NCBI RefSeq assembly: GCF_025860405.1
Contig: NZ_CP063785.1
Location: 1,054,001 to 1,118,000, forward strand
Source of the DNA: Tolypothrix sp. PCC 7712
Lineage (GTDB): Bacteria > Cyanobacteriota > Cyanobacteriia > Cyanobacteriales > Nostocaceae
Reading direction: 5' to 3'
Length of the DNA: 64,000 nucleotides
In this document: positions 45,851 to 56,178 of the stretch, piece by piece
Numbering within the stretch: the first letter of the stretch is position 1
Layout: each line of letters begins with the position of its first letter
Notes under the pieces: model-generated
What the model was told of the DNA's origin: nothing
The model's input: the letters and a program-made list of their open reading frames with translations, nothing else
The model's database searches: none
Position numbers and translations under genes: made by a program

Positions 45851-45947
45851 GGATTTTCAACTAAAAAATATCTTATCGCTATGTAAGAAAAAGGAGCAGA
45901 GGAAAAAAAATTCTGATTTCTTTTTCGCTCTCAAAATTGGATATTTA

Positions 45948-46350
45948 TACCAAATCAAATAATGTTTGCGACACATCAATATATTCTAGAGGTCAAGGCA
46001 GTGCCCACCTGTGTCAACTTAACGTGAAACCCTTACCAAAACTCGATTTTGAATTCCTTTGCCTACCATCAAGATCCGCGTTACCCCACCCCAGTTTTGT
46101 CTAAAGCCAAAACGTCCCCTCCCCGCGCGCGGAGAGAAGTTGCGTGCGGTGAACCACTTGCGGTGGACGGGTTTCCCGGCATAAGCAAAGTGGTGAATCC
46201 AAAGGAGGGTTCCCCCCGTTGAGCAAACTTCGGGGGAGGGGATTGAGGGGAGGGGTAAAATGCTTGTGGGGTAAGCTTTTGAACTTAAGTTGACACTAAT
46301 GGGCAGTGCCTTGCCCCTACAATCTGTCGCATTCTTTTTTCAAATTGGTA
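45948..46350. repeat. TACCAA element interrupted by a second element
   Basis: The outer ends match 43266-43365 on both sides: TTTGCGACACATCAAT before the insert and CTGTCGCATTCTTTTTTCAA after it. Removing 46006-46310 (the insert plus one copy of its 9-bp duplication) restores an alignment with the empty copy. Confidence 0.85.
46006..46301. mobile_element. MITE-like insertion, 296 bp, with 9-bp target-site duplication
   Basis: GGCAGTGCC at 45997-46005 and again at 46302-46310 is the duplication. The ends are inverted: CACCTGTGTCAACTTAA at the left and the complement of CTTAAGTTGACACTAATG at the right. The ends are shared with the elements at 20045 and 35847, but the core is different (CCCCTCCCCGCGCGCGGAG..., GGGGGAGGGGATTGAGGG). 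No transposase, so it must be mobilised in trans if active. Confidence 0.82.
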
Positions 46351-46577
46351 TTATTTTTTAGAGTTCCCTGAATAGAGGATTATGTAGCAATACAGTTCAG
46401 TTAAGAAAATTAATTGACAAAAAAACCAAAAAACTAGTTACTCAACAAAAAACTCGACAATAATTTTGGAGGGGGTTTGGGGGACGCAACCGTCACCCAA
46501 TCGGGGGTTTGGGGGAGAATCCCCCAATTGAGCTAGCTTTTACACAACTGACAAATCAATAAAATTTTGCCTTGATA

Positions 46578-49247
46578 TTAAACGTCTGCCGTAGGTTCTA
46601 ATAACTGAACCGTAGCTGATGGCGCTGCTACTTTAACTGACTGTTTTTTGCTAAAAGTCAGCCCAGCTTCACCTTTATCAATGAAAATTGTGTCTCCAGG
46701 AATAAAGGTATTTTCCAGTAGCTTGGTAGCAATGGGGTTTTCGACTTCACGCCTAATTGCCCGTTTTAGGGGACGTGCGCCATAAACTGGGTCATAGCCT
46801 GTTTCTACGAGGTAGTCACAAGCCGCTGCGGAGATATCAAAAGAGATTTTTTGCTCTTTGAGAAGATTCTCGACGCGTTTGAGTTGAATGCGGATGATAT
46901 GACGCATTTCTGAACGGCTGAGGGTGTGGAAGATAATAATGTCATCCACACGGTTAATAAATTCGGGGCGGAAGTGCGATCGCAAAGCGTCGGTTACCCG
47001 ATTTTGCATCATTTCATACTTGGAGTCGTCACCAGAGACATCAAGAATATGTTCGCTACCGATGTTACTGGTCATGACGATTACAGTGTTGCGGAAATCC
47101 ACTGTTCTGCCTTGAGAATCAGTAATTCTACCGTCATCTAAGACTTGCAACAAAATATTGAAGACATCGGGGTGGGCTTTTTCCACTTCATCCAGCAGCA
47201 CCACCGAGTAAGGATGACGGCGCACGACTTCGGAAAGCTGACCGCCTTCTTCATAGCCTACATACCCTGGAGGCGCGCCAACTAAACGAGAAACCGAGTG
47301 TTTTTCCATATACTCGGACATATCCAAGCGTACCAAAGCATCATCAGAATCAAAGAGAAACTGTGCTAAAGCGCGGGCTAGTTCAGTTTTACCTACCCCT
47401 GTCGGCCCCATGAACAAAAATGAACCAATAGGACGACCGGGGTCTTTCATCCCTGCCCTAGCACTACGAATGGCGGCGGCGACGGCGGCGACGGCTTCAT
47501 GTTGACCGATAACTCGTTCATGCAAATGGCTCTCTAATTGCAGTAATTTCTGCCTTTCCGATGCCATCAGGCGATTTACCGGAATTCCTGTCCATTTAGC
47601 GACGATTTCCGCAATATCTGCCTCTGTTACTTGTTCACGCAGCAGTGTAGAACCTGAGCTTTGGATTTTTAACAGTTGTGCTTCTTTAGCTTCGCGATCG
47701 CGCTGCAGTCCCTCTAATTTGCCATACTTCAATTGAGCAGCTTTGTTAAGGTCATAGTCACGTTCGGCTTGCTCAATTTGCACTCGCAAAGCGTCTTCTT
47801 CTTTCTTTAAAGCACTAATCGCTTCTAATATCTGCTTTTCACCTTGCCATTGGTCATTAAATTTTTGCTGCTTGGCAGTCAAAGTGGTAATTTCTTGCTC
47901 AATACGCTGCAAACGTTCTTTGGTTTGAGCCGTACCTTTGTCTTCCCCAGCTAACGACAGCTTTTCCATTTCTAGCTGCATTAAGCGCCGATCAATTGTT
48001 TCCAGTTCTGCGGGTTTGGAGGTAATCTCCATTTTCAGCTGGGCTGCGGCTTCATCTACTAAGTCAATGGCTTTATCTGGTAAAAAGCGATCGGAAATGT
48101 AACGCGCTGACAATGTAGCTGCAGCTACGAGTGCGGAATCGGAAATTTTGACGTTGTGATGAACTTCGTAACGTTCTTTTAGCCCCCGCAGAATCGAAAT
48201 GGTATTTTCAACGCTGGGCTGATCGACAAATACCTGCTGGAAGCGGCGTTCTAAAGCTGCGTCTTTCTCAATATGTTTGCGGAACTCATCTAAGGTTGTT
48301 GCCCCAATACAGCGTAATTCGCCTCGCGCCAGCATCGGTTTGAGCAAATTACCCGCATCCATTGCCCCTTGCTGGCTAGAACCTGCACCAACAACGGTAT
48401 GCAGTTCGTCAATAAACAGTACTATTTGACCGTTTGATTCTGTAACTTCCCGCAAAACTGCTTTTAAACGGTCTTCAAACTCACCACGGTATTTAGCTCC
48501 AGCAATTAAACTACCAATATCTAAAGAAATTAGCTGGCGGTTTTTCAACGATTCGGGAACGTCACCGTTTACCATGCGCTGTGCTAAAGCTTCTGCGATC
48601 GCAGTTTTACCTACCCCAGGTTCACCAATTAAAACGGGATTATTCTTACTCCGGCGCGATAATACCTGAATAACCCGGCGGATTTCATCATCACGCCCAA
48701 TTACGGGGTCTAGCTTCCCTGCTTTTGCTTGTTCTGTTAAATCTCGGCCAAATTTTTGCAAGGCTTCGTAGCGCGACTCGGGATTTTGATCGGTAACTTT
48801 TTGGCTACCGCGCACAGTTTTAATTGCCGCCTCTAGCTTACTACTATCAACATTAAAGCGTTGGAGGAGCTTCCGCCCGACGCGATCGTCTTCAGCAAAA
48901 GCCAGCAGCATATGTTCTATAGAGATGAAGCCATCTTTCATCCGCACTCGACTTTCTTCGGCGCGATCGAGTAGAACATCTAAACTCCGTCCTAGATAAA
49001 GTTGATCGCTTTTCCCCACCTTGGGTTGACGTTTAGTAAAAGCTTCCAGTTGTTCTTGCAAGGCTACTGGATCAACCTCACCTCGAGCGAGAATACGTAT
49101 TGCAATGCTAGTAGGTTCTTCTAGCAAGGCAATCATTAAATGCTCAACATCTAGTTGCTGTTGTTGATAAGCACGGACTATATCCTGAGATTTCACGATC
49201 GCTTCCCAGGCTTTATCAGTAAATTTATTAGGATCTGTAGGTTGCAT
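46578..49247 (-). CDS. clpB: ATP-dependent disaggregase ClpB
   Basis: Hexameric AAA+ chaperone that threads aggregated proteins together with DnaK. 889 residues. N-domain about 1-150, D1 with Walker A 'GEPGVGKTA', the M-domain coiled coil about 405-530 ('[19 protein letters not shown]', '[20 protein letters not shown]') that distinguishes ClpB from ClpC, and D2 with Walker A 'GPTGVGKTE' and '[30 protein letters not shown]'. The C-terminal ~25 residues are a poorly conserved tail. Single gene with a long upstream spacer. Confidence 0.96.
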   Translation of the reverse strand: MQPTDPNKFTDKAWEAIVKSQDIVRAYQQQQLDVEHLMIALLEEPTSIAIRILARGEVDPVALQEQLEAFTKRQPKVGKSDQLYLGRSLDVLLDRAEESRVRMKDGFISIEHMLLAFAEDDRVGRKLLQRFNVDSSKLEAAIKTVRGSQKVTDQNPESRYEALQKFGRDLTEQAKAGKLDPVIGRDDEIRRVIQVLSRRSKNNPVLIGEPGVGKTAIAEALAQRMVNGDVPESLKNRQLISLDIGSLIAGAKYRGEFEDRLKAVLREVTESNGQIVLFIDELHTVVGAGSSQQGAMDAGNLLKPMLARGELRCIGATTLDEFRKHIEKDAALERRFQQVFVDQPSVENTISILRGLKERYEVHHNVKISDSALVAAATLSARYISDRFLPDKAIDLVDEAAAQLKMEITSKPAELETIDRRLMQLEMEKLSLAGEDKGTAQTKERLQRIEQEITTLTAKQQKFNDQWQGEKQILEAISALKKEEDALRVQIEQAERDYDLNKAAQLKYGKLEGLQRDREAKEAQLLKIQSSGSTLLREQVTEADIAEIVAKWTGIPVNRLMASERQKLLQLESHLHERVIGQHEAVAAVAAAIRSARAGMKDPGRPIGSFLFMGPTGVGKTELARALAQFLFDSDDALVRLDMSEYMEKHSVSRLVGAPPGYVGYEEGGQLSEVVRRHPYSVVLLDEVEKAHPDVFNILLQVLDDGRITDSQGRTVDFRNTVIVMTSNIGSEHILDVSGDDSKYEMMQNRVTDALRSHFRPEFINRVDDIIIFHTLSRSEMRHIIRIQLKRVENLLKEQKISFDISAAACDYLVETGYDPVYGARPLKRAIRREVENPIATKLLENTFIPGDTIFIDKGEAGLTFSKKQSVKVAAPSATVQLLEPTADV

Positions 49248-50067
49248 CTTTAATAATTTTCAGGTTGAGATTTCAGAATTTTGCCGCCAGTGGAAGAGTT
49301 TCTTTTACGATGTGGCGCGATTTTAGTTTAGAAATTGCCGTTTGGGGAAGGATAAAGGCACAAAAAGCTCAAGATAGTTAGCTTAGTCGTGGTCATAGCC
49401 GAGAATTAAAACTGTGCTACTTCATATTTCATACTTCCTGCTTTGCTACTAGTTTCCCCCTAAGTAAATATCGAAACATCATTCTTATGTATCAGCTTGT
49501 ATCTCTAGGTGCAATTTAAAGTTGCTAATTTATCAGCGATAGTGTGACTGACTTCTATACTGATGCTATCGCATACAGTGTAGGCTGTTCACCAACTTGA
49601 TCTGCCAAGCTGAAAGATATTGGTGAGCTTGTAGCCGTCATGAAAATCGCATTTGTGAATTAATGCATTAGTATAATGCCATCTTAAGGTCAACTTGTTA
49701 GCAACTAAATATTTCAGTTCTGTTATCTAAAAATCTTTAAATAAAAAGCGCTGATTCTGGAATTTATTCTGATTCAGTGAATTAACTTAACTAGATAGTA
49801 ATCAGGAATACAGATTTTTGTGCAAAGTCATCAAGGAAGCGATCGCCATACCTATTGATAGGAAATCCTTTTTTTGAAAATTGATTTTTAGCTTTCAGTA
49901 TTGGCGATCGCTCAAATGTTTCAATACTGCTCGGTTAAGGATTTTAAACTCTTAATTTGGTTTGGGAAAAGGTTAAAGGGTAAGGGTTAAAGGTTTTTTC
50001 TTGCCCCTTTTTCCCTTCCCCTTTTCCCCTTAACCGACAAGTATTGTCAAATGTTTTACTTTGATAA
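49248..50067. other. 820-base gene-free spacer upstream of clpB
   Basis: It should contain the clpB promoter; no CIRCE (GAGTGCTAA-type) or clear sigma-32 motif was found by eye. Two HIP1 octamers lie at 49838 and 49905. A long purine/pyrimidine stem (GGTTAAAGGGTAAGGGTTAAAGG against CCCTTTTTCCC...CCCCTTAACC, 49969-50036) lies downstream of gloA and may end that transcript. Confidence 0.55.
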
Positions 50068-50499
50068 TTACTTAGTTACCAGTGTTTGTGATTCCTGCTT
50101 ACCTTCAATTCCTAAAGTACCCAATTGAATCAGTTCCACCCGATAGCCGTCTGGGTCTTCCACAAAAGCAATTACTGTAGTACCGTGTTTCATTGGGCCT
50201 GGTTCTCTTACTACCTTACCGCCACGATTTCTAATTTCTTGGCAAGTAGCATTAATATCGCCCACACCAATGGCAATATGACCATAAGCATTACCTAATT
50301 CGTACTTTTCCACCCCCCAGTTGTAGGTTAGTTCTATGACTGTATTGTCACTTTCGTCACCATAGCCAACAAAAGCTAGAGTAAATTTTCCATCTGGATA
50401 ATCTTTTCGCCGCAACAATTTCATTCCCAGGACATCAATGTAGAATTTCAAAGACTCTTCAAGATTGCCCACCCGTAGCATTGTATGAAGTAAGCGCAT
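50068..50499 (-). CDS. gloA: Lactoylglutathione lyase (glyoxalase I)
   Basis: Converts the methylglyoxal-glutathione hemithioacetal to S-lactoylglutathione. 143-residue VOC-fold protein: '[33 protein letters not shown]' (metal His5), 'VIELTYNWG' (Glu), '[11 protein letters not shown]' (His) and '[11 protein letters not shown]' (Glu) give the usual four metal ligands. Metal is probably Ni or Zn. ATG at 50499. Stand-alone. Confidence 0.95.
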   Translation of the reverse strand: MRLLHTMLRVGNLEESLKFYIDVLGMKLLRRKDYPDGKFTLAFVGYGDESDNTVIELTYNWGVEKYELGNAYGHIAIGVGDINATCQEIRNRGGKVVREPGPMKHGTTVIAFVEDPDGYRVELIQLGTLGIEGKQESQTLVTK

Positions 50500-50915
50500 A
50501 ATTACCTTTGCTTTGTGTTGGATTCAGCTATTGTTGTCTGCCAACATTGTACATACAACACCGTTTGACTTTCAGAGTCATACAATTTTGGATTTTAGAT
50601 TTTGGATTTTGGATTGACTCCACAGATAAATCTGGGGGCTTGTACCATCAAGGAATTATTGGTTATGGCAAAAACCCAGTTTTTCAGTTTGTACTCCAAT
50701 GGGGAAGCAAAGTAAATACAGCCTCTACATTGACAGGCTGGTATTGAGCAATCATTATCATCATGATAAGAACAAAAGCTTTGATAGTGACCAATGTAAA
50801 AAATCACTGATAAGATTTTATGTTTAACTGCTGGCGGCTTTATTTAGATTAACTCTACATTGTCAGCTTCTACATGAATGCGTAATACTGCAGAAATTTT
50901 ATTTTCAGAATAATA
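50500..50915. other. Gene-free spacer
   Basis: Contains GGATTTTAGATTTTGGATTTTGG (about 50591-50613), a short interspersed repeat. The two overlapping frames here look like non-coding shadows. Nothing else recognised. Confidence 0.5.
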
Positions 50916-51506
50916 TTACTTTTTCCGATTCAACCAAGCAAACACGTCATCAACAGACAGCGTTAAATTCAAATCTGCCAACACTGGTAATATATCTTTT
51001 CCTGATAACAAATCTGGCAAAGAATTAGGTTGATAAACTAAAATGCAGCGTTCATTTGGGTCAATCAACCATCCTAGCTGACTGCCATTTCGTAAACAAT
51101 GTAAAATATTGCCAGTTACTTTAGTTTGACTTTGAGTAGGGGAAAGAATTTCTATTAACCAAGCAGGTGCAAAATCAATACCAATGCTGATAATTTCTCC
51201 ATTTTCATCAAGTGGTAGTTGATTGGTAGAGATAACAACTACATCAGGAACTACTGAACGATTACCAAAGGTACAGCGCAATTCAGGAAAGGCTTCATAG
51301 TCACTTTCCAACCCATCAATTACAGCTACTAAGCGTTTTTGCAATAAGCTGTGTTTACCTCCTCCCATAGGTTTCTGAATTGCTTCTCCGTTAATATATT
51401 CCCAAGCAGGTGACTCCTCAATATATGGAAGTTTTAAAAACTCCTCTATAGTCTTGCTTTCTGTAACTGTTCGTTGGTCAGTGGTTTGGTCAAGTAGTGG
51501 GGACAT
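50916..51506 (-). CDS. Uma2 family (DUF820) PD-(D/E)XK protein
   Basis: 196 residues from the ATG at 51506 (MSPLLDQTTDQRTV); a longer start at 51560 would add 18 residues. 'IEEFLKLPYIEESPAWEYINGEAIQKPMGGG' is the Uma2 N-terminus, 'VPDVVVIS' carries the Asp and 'PAWLIEILSP' the Glu of the nuclease-like core. Ends 'DVFAWLNRKK'. A second, divergent Uma2 gene lies upstream on the same strand, starting the accessory island. Confidence 0.85.
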   Translation of the reverse strand: MSPLLDQTTDQRTVTESKTIEEFLKLPYIEESPAWEYINGEAIQKPMGGGKHSLLQKRLVAVIDGLESDYEAFPELRCTFGNRSVVPDVVVISTNQLPLDENGEIISIGIDFAPAWLIEILSPTQSQTKVTGNILHCLRNGSQLGWLIDPNERCILVYQPNSLPDLLSGKDILPVLADLNLTLSVDDVFAWLNRKK

Positions 51507-51603
51507 CGCGTTTACCTCTAGCAATCCCTTCCTGAATTGTGGCATACTCTTTACCTGCATGACTATCGTCGGCAGGGAAAAGTATTGATTTGTTTTTTAT
51601 TTA

Positions 51604-52245
51604 TTAAGATAAATGCTGTTTTACCCAACTCCGAAAAGCTTTAAGCGTTGCATTTCTACCTGCGGTTTTACTGTTTTCCAGATATTGGGGAATTACTGCA
51701 ATCAAAGGCAAATGCGGAAAATTTAAACTTGACTGAGACTCTACATAATTTCCATTTTGTAAAAGATTAATTTTCAATATACCTTTTTCAAACCGCCACA
51801 GTTCTGGCACTTTTAAAGCTTGATAGATATTTGGATGAGTACGAGAAGTAATATCAATTTCTAAAGCTAAATCGGGTGGTGGATCAATTGTTAAATCTAG
51901 TCGCTTTTTGCCACGAATTAAAGCTTCGTTTTTAATATAAAAACATTGATCGGGTTCTATACCCTGAGCCATCAATTCATTTTTGAATGTGGTAGAGCCA
52001 AGACATCTAAATTCAATATCTAATTCTTCTAATAATCCTTTAATTAAATCACTGATAATTTCTTTATCGTCTTCATGTTCTGGCAATGGAGCCATAATTT
52101 CTAATATTCCCCTGTCATAAGCAATTCGCGCTGCACGATGTTCGCCCAACTCTTCAATAATTGTTTCTAATTCTTGCCAAGTAACATCTTGCAATAATAC
52201 TCTTTGCCCTGGTGGAAGATGGATGCGCTTTAACTCCAATAACAT
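51604..52245 (-). CDS. Uma2 family (DUF820) PD-(D/E)XK protein
   Basis: 213 residues. 'RIAYDRGILEIMAPLPEHEDDKEIISDLIKGLLEELDIEF' is the Uma2 strand-helix, 'EPDQCFYIKNE' carries the Asp and 'PPDLALEIDITSRTHPNIYQALKVPELWRF' the E-x-D/K core. It has a different sub-type from its neighbour at 50916, so this is not a recent tandem duplication. ATG at 52245. Confidence 0.85.
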   Translation of the reverse strand: MLLELKRIHLPPGQRVLLQDVTWQELETIIEELGEHRAARIAYDRGILEIMAPLPEHEDDKEIISDLIKGLLEELDIEFRCLGSTTFKNELMAQGIEPDQCFYIKNEALIRGKKRLDLTIDPPPDLALEIDITSRTHPNIYQALKVPELWRFEKGILKINLLQNGNYVESQSSLNFPHLPLIAVIPQYLENSKTAGRNATLKAFRSWVKQHLS

Positions 52246-52501
52246 CTTTCTAGCTCCTTGCAGTTCAAAGACTTCTACTCCAACTCATAAATTTTCTGAC
52301 TACATAAACAGCGATAATCAGATTCTCTCAAATTGACTGGGAAAAATGCGATCGCAGATTAATTACGCCCCCGTGATACAGTATATTTGCAGGAAAAATA
52401 GAAGGCGATCGCTTTGTGTAAGAATCCCTGCTGAGTAGCGAGAGATTAGTCATTGACTCAAGAATTTGACTAAATTTACAGCCAGGGCGATCGCAATTGC
52501 A

Positions 52502-52786
52502 CTATTTTTGAGTAACTTCAGTGAGGGCTTCATGGATAACCTCATCGCTAACACCGTGACGCTTCAAGCTAGCAATCAGTGCTGAGATAGTATCCCCCTC
52601 CAGTCGTTCCAGATCAACTCTTAGCCCTTGCCCAATATAGGCACGCACTAACGGCTGATAGCCAGAAAATCCCAGTAATGGCGCTATTCTTTTCAAATCT
52701 TCAATGACATCTTCGGGAATACGAATTGTGATTGTAGTCATTGGACGATTTTTATTGAGTCGCTTTTTCAGTGCTTCAGCTTTCAT
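52502..52786 (-). CDS. BrnA-like antitoxin
   Basis: 94 residues, with a ribbon-helix-helix-like DNA-binding region 'TITIRIPEDVIEDLKRIAPLLGFSGYQPLVRAYIGQGL'. Its ATG overlaps the end of the BrnT-type toxin gene by 11 bases, the normal toxin-first order of brnTA operons. As in known pairs it should neutralise BrnT and repress the operon. Residues 1-16 are Lys-rich. No RHH gene neighbour other than the toxin. Confidence 0.75.
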   Translation of the reverse strand: MKAEALKKRLNKNRPMTTITIRIPEDVIEDLKRIAPLLGFSGYQPLVRAYIGQGLRVDLERLEGDTISALIASLKRHGVSDEVIHEALTEVTQK

Positions 52787-53072
52787 AATATTCTCGCTCC
52801 TTGCGTGTAGCTTTACGAGCTGAAATGATCCGAATTATGTCGTTTTCACGTTCAATGTAGACGACATACAGAAGATTCCATCGTCTGTCTAAGCCAATAA
52901 CAGCATCTCTTTCTTCATCATTACGACTTGCATCAACAACTACTAAAAACGGATCGAAAAATGCCTCTGTGGCTTGCTGAAATGTCACGCCATCATGATT
53001 GCTGGGATTTATCCAAGCTTTTTCTTCGTTCCAAACGAAAGTGACACCATTAAGCACGAAATACACATCCAT
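52776..53072 (-). CDS. BrnT-like toxin
   Basis: 98 residues: 'FVWNEEKAWINPSNHDGVTFQQATEAFFDPFLVVVDA', 'RDAVIGLDRRWNLLYVVYIERENDIIRIISARKATRKEREYY' match the BrnT ribonuclease family (RelE-like fold; 'R.ISAR.A...E...Y' C-terminal motif). The catalytic Arg/His region looks intact. First gene of the toxin-antitoxin operon. Lies 216 bases after the OLD-type gene. Confidence 0.85.
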   Translation of the reverse strand: MDVYFVLNGVTFVWNEEKAWINPSNHDGVTFQQATEAFFDPFLVVVDASRNDEERDAVIGLDRRWNLLYVVYIERENDIIRIISARKATRKEREYYES

Positions 53073-53288
53073 ACCTCAAAGTTTAGGCAAAGTGTATTTA
53101 CATTGTCAATACGTTTTATGAAACAGAGATATTTCTGTAAGGGCAATGTCTACGACGGGCTACGCCTACGCACTGTAAATCTCTGCTATGATATTGCGAT
53201 CGCAATGTCACGAATAGTAATGATAATTGCCCTTTCAGTCCTCTTGATTTTGAACAGAATCCTGATATGAAATTTTCAGACTTGTATA

Positions 53289-55979
53289 TTACTGGCGTGG
53301 GTTAGACTTCCTTCTTTTATTAGAATTTGCAGAATTATCAGAAACTTCAGCAGTTTTTAACTCAGATACGGTAGTTACTTGCTCATTAACTAATTGTGCT
53401 TGCCCATCTAGAACAAGTTTATCTGTTTGTATCTCTTCAATAACTTCTTCAGAAATAGCTGACTTCTCTGCTTGAGCCTCATCGAGAGTTTCTTCTTGAC
53501 TAGCTAAGAGTCCTGCATACTTAATTCTTTCTAAGCCGACTTGAAATCCAATATAGTCGTCAATTGTTTTACTCATGTCAATATCAAGCTTGTAATCACG
53601 ACGTAAATTCTGGATTGCGTTCTTGATTAGTTCAATTTCTTTGATTGACTCATTTTCTATATTACTCTCTAAAATGCTCCCCATATCATCAAGCAACCTA
53701 ACACCATGCTCACGTCTTGCAGAAATAGGGTGAAGTGCAATAAAGTCTTTCTTTAAACGTTCTATTTTTTGCGATACTCTTTCATTTGTTAATCTCTGCT
53801 GGGCAATACGCTGCATAAAATTTAATTTTTTAAACAAGGTTTTGAAGTTATGTTCAAAAATTTGAAGTGCATCGAGTTCATTTTTGTTCAACCTATCTTT
53901 TTTCTTTGACCACTCATTCACTACACGAATAACATTTCTAGCAAAGCCAGCTTTACTAATTTCCAAGTCTTTTTCAGGAAAGTCTTTTAGAGTTTCTTCT
54001 ATAGCATCAAGAATAGTTTGACCAGCAATCTTAGTTGATAATAAATCTTCATTTAGGAATACAAGTTCGTTTTCATCTACTTTAAGAAACTCTTGTAAAT
54101 AAAGCTTTGTTGCGTGAATGCAAATTGGCAAAGGAATAATATCTTCTATTTCAAGATTTGCTGTTGCATTGTCAGCTACCAAGCAGAATTCTTCTTTAAG
54201 ATCAGCAAGTTGAAGAATAAATTTTTCTTTAAGTAAAGGTCTTCTATGTTGACCTCCTCTACCTAATAATTGCTTTTTAGCATCATTACCACTCTGATCG
54301 CTGTCCAATAGGACAATAACTGCGATTTGCTCTACATGTCTTCCACAAGCTAGATAGACCATATAGGGAATTTGTGTAGCGCCTCCTGAATCAACAATCG
54401 TGATTTGGTTTAAATCTAAAGTTTCTAAACTAGATACACCATTAGCTCGAAGATGCGTTGCTGCTCCTGCAATAAGAATTTGATCGCCAATACCTTCAAC
54501 CATCAAATTACAATTACCAATGAAAACTGTTTCACCGATATGAGGACCAATCGAAGACCTGAGAGGTTCATAACGATGTTGTGCAAAATCTTTGACTACC
54601 CTTGTTCCTTCATCCTCATTTCCCTTCTGTAAGACTCGAATACGCTCGGAATGGTTCTTATCAATTAAAAAAGGAGAGTGAGTTACGTAAACTACTTGAA
54701 TTGGATGATTTAAATGTGAGCCAGGTTGTGGATTGGCGAAGAGATCAAATACTTTAAGTAAGTCTTGTTGAGCTTGACTAGACAGGTAAGCGTCTGGCTC
54801 ATCCATCAACAATATTTCAGTTTTATTTGGATTGGGTTCATGAGATCGGTACTCTATGTAATAGCTGAGAAAATATCGTAATCCTTGACTTCGTTCATCA
54901 AATGAATATTCAGTTCCTGTCCTATCTGTTATTGTAAAAACTAAGTCATAGTCTCTTGCCATAACTTTTAGACTAAAGTTGCGATCTTGAATCCAATAGC
55001 TGGGAAAGTTTAAATTAATAGCTAATCGATGATTAATATCCTTAATGATTCCATTTGCATAACCTTGTAATCCATCTTTAATTGCCTTAGTCAAATCAAT
55101 TAAAGAATTGATATCAACCTGGGCAATTTTACAGATTAGTTTGTAAGCTAAATTGAATTCTTTTTCTCTTCTTTCCTTCTCTTTTTCACTAAAAATTACT
55201 TCATCTAGCGCGGATATAATTGACTTGATTGATGTAGTTGCTTCACGATCAAGCTCTTCCCTATTTTCATTACCAAAAACGCGAATTTTAGTAATCAATT
55301 GTGGATTATTACTAAAAACATCCAGTTCATCTACTATTTTATTTCTTTGTTCTCGATCCAGAAGTTCAAATTTTCTACCACCCGAATAATTCTCTTGACC
55401 TAACTGAACTAATTTTTTAATGGGAACGCTTGAAGGAAGCGCGACATTAGACTCAACTCTAAACGTTATGGGAAGTAGTTTGTGTAACTCAATAACCTGT
55501 TTTTCATTAATTGGGTATGGTATGTATTCTCCTTTTTCAGTCAAATATATCGTTAAATTATCAACATTGTTGCGGAATATGAAAAATTTATCTAGACTAG
55601 AATTCCTATGAATCCCCGGAATAATTTTTCTTAATTCGTCCTGTTCAGGCTTAGAGAGTCCAGCCCATTCAGTACCAAAATCAGGATATTTTAATTCATT
55701 CTGTTTGACAGTGAAAAAAGGAGAATAACGACAGAAATCACTCCGTTCAATATTTTTGCCGGATATAGCCTTTTCAATAGCACTTAATAAATGAGACTTT
55801 CCAGATTCATTTGCACCAACAATTGTTGTAATTTTGGGTTCGATGCTAACTTCAATGTATGGGTAGAAAGTAGTGCCTATCAGTTCCCAAGGTTTAGGTT
55901 TTACTCTGTCATTATGCTTCCTCAGGAAGTCGTCATTAAATGATTTATAGAAGCGGATGAAGACTGTCTTGAGATGCAT
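53289..55979 (-). CDS. OLD-family ATPase-TOPRIM nuclease
   Basis: 896 residues. SMC-like ABC ATPase: Walker A 'GANESGKS' (55-62), a ~330-residue insertion, signature region 'SFDERSQGLRYFLSYYI', Walker B 'EILLMDEPDAYLS' near 390 and 'IQVVYVTHSPFLID'. The TOPRIM domain follows with the Glu in 'LMVEGIGDQ' (about 492) and acidic pair 'LLDSDQSGND' (about 560). A long coiled tail ends in 'NSNKRRKSNPRQ'. OLD nucleases restrict phages in several systems (P2 Old, Gabija GajA). No UvrD-like helicase partner is adjacent, so this is a stand-alone form. No AT content difference is obvious to me. Confidence 0.85.
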   Translation of the reverse strand: MHLKTVFIRFYKSFNDDFLRKHNDRVKPKPWELIGTTFYPYIEVSIEPKITTIVGANESGKSHLLSAIEKAISGKNIERSDFCRYSPFFTVKQNELKYPDFGTEWAGLSKPEQDELRKIIPGIHRNSSLDKFFIFRNNVDNLTIYLTEKGEYIPYPINEKQVIELHKLLPITFRVESNVALPSSVPIKKLVQLGQENYSGGRKFELLDREQRNKIVDELDVFSNNPQLITKIRVFGNENREELDREATTSIKSIISALDEVIFSEKEKERREKEFNLAYKLICKIAQVDINSLIDLTKAIKDGLQGYANGIIKDINHRLAINLNFPSYWIQDRNFSLKVMARDYDLVFTITDRTGTEYSFDERSQGLRYFLSYYIEYRSHEPNPNKTEILLMDEPDAYLSSQAQQDLLKVFDLFANPQPGSHLNHPIQVVYVTHSPFLIDKNHSERIRVLQKGNEDEGTRVVKDFAQHRYEPLRSSIGPHIGETVFIGNCNLMVEGIGDQILIAGAATHLRANGVSSLETLDLNQITIVDSGGATQIPYMVYLACGRHVEQIAVIVLLDSDQSGNDAKKQLLGRGGQHRRPLLKEKFILQLADLKEEFCLVADNATANLEIEDIIPLPICIHATKLYLQEFLKVDENELVFLNEDLLSTKIAGQTILDAIEETLKDFPEKDLEISKAGFARNVIRVVNEWSKKKDRLNKNELDALQIFEHNFKTLFKKLNFMQRIAQQRLTNERVSQKIERLKKDFIALHPISARREHGVRLLDDMGSILESNIENESIKEIELIKNAIQNLRRDYKLDIDMSKTIDDYIGFQVGLERIKYAGLLASQEETLDEAQAEKSAISEEVIEEIQTDKLVLDGQAQLVNEQVTTVSELKTAEVSDNSANSNKRRKSNPRQ

Positions 55980-56130
55980 AGGGTAAAATATGATACTATA
56001 ATTCTGCTATTTGCGTAGCTTTTTTATTTATAGCAGTAATTTGTGAGACATGTCATTACGCAGCCAAAAACAACTCAATAGATTCAGTCTGCTTCATCAC
56101 GCATCGGATCAAATTTAAATAACAAAATAA

Positions 56131-56152
56131 AAAGCCCACTGATGTGGGCTTT
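56131..56152 (-). terminator. Intrinsic terminator of typA
   Basis: On the minus strand AAAGCCCAC-ATCA-GTGGGCTTT is a perfect 9-bp stem with a tetraloop, followed by TTATTTTG. It lies about 27 bases beyond the typA stop. Confidence 0.9.
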
Positions 56153-56178
56153 CTAAATCAATTAAGTTATACCTTTAC

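Larger units (their letters stand above)
45851..46577. other. Gene-free 727-base spacer: nested repeats and G-rich tract
   Basis: Bases 45948-46350 are the TACCAA element with a 296-bp insertion. Bases 46469-46530 are a G-rich tract with four GGGGG runs (GGGGGTTTGGGGG twice, 18 bases apart), then CCCCC, lying just beyond the clpB stop. No gene. Confidence 0.75.

Noticed and set aside
50508..50807. Overlapping 70-79 codon frames between gloA and Uma2
   Set aside because: Opposite-strand shadows of each other and of the GATTTTAGATTTTGG repeat; no family match.
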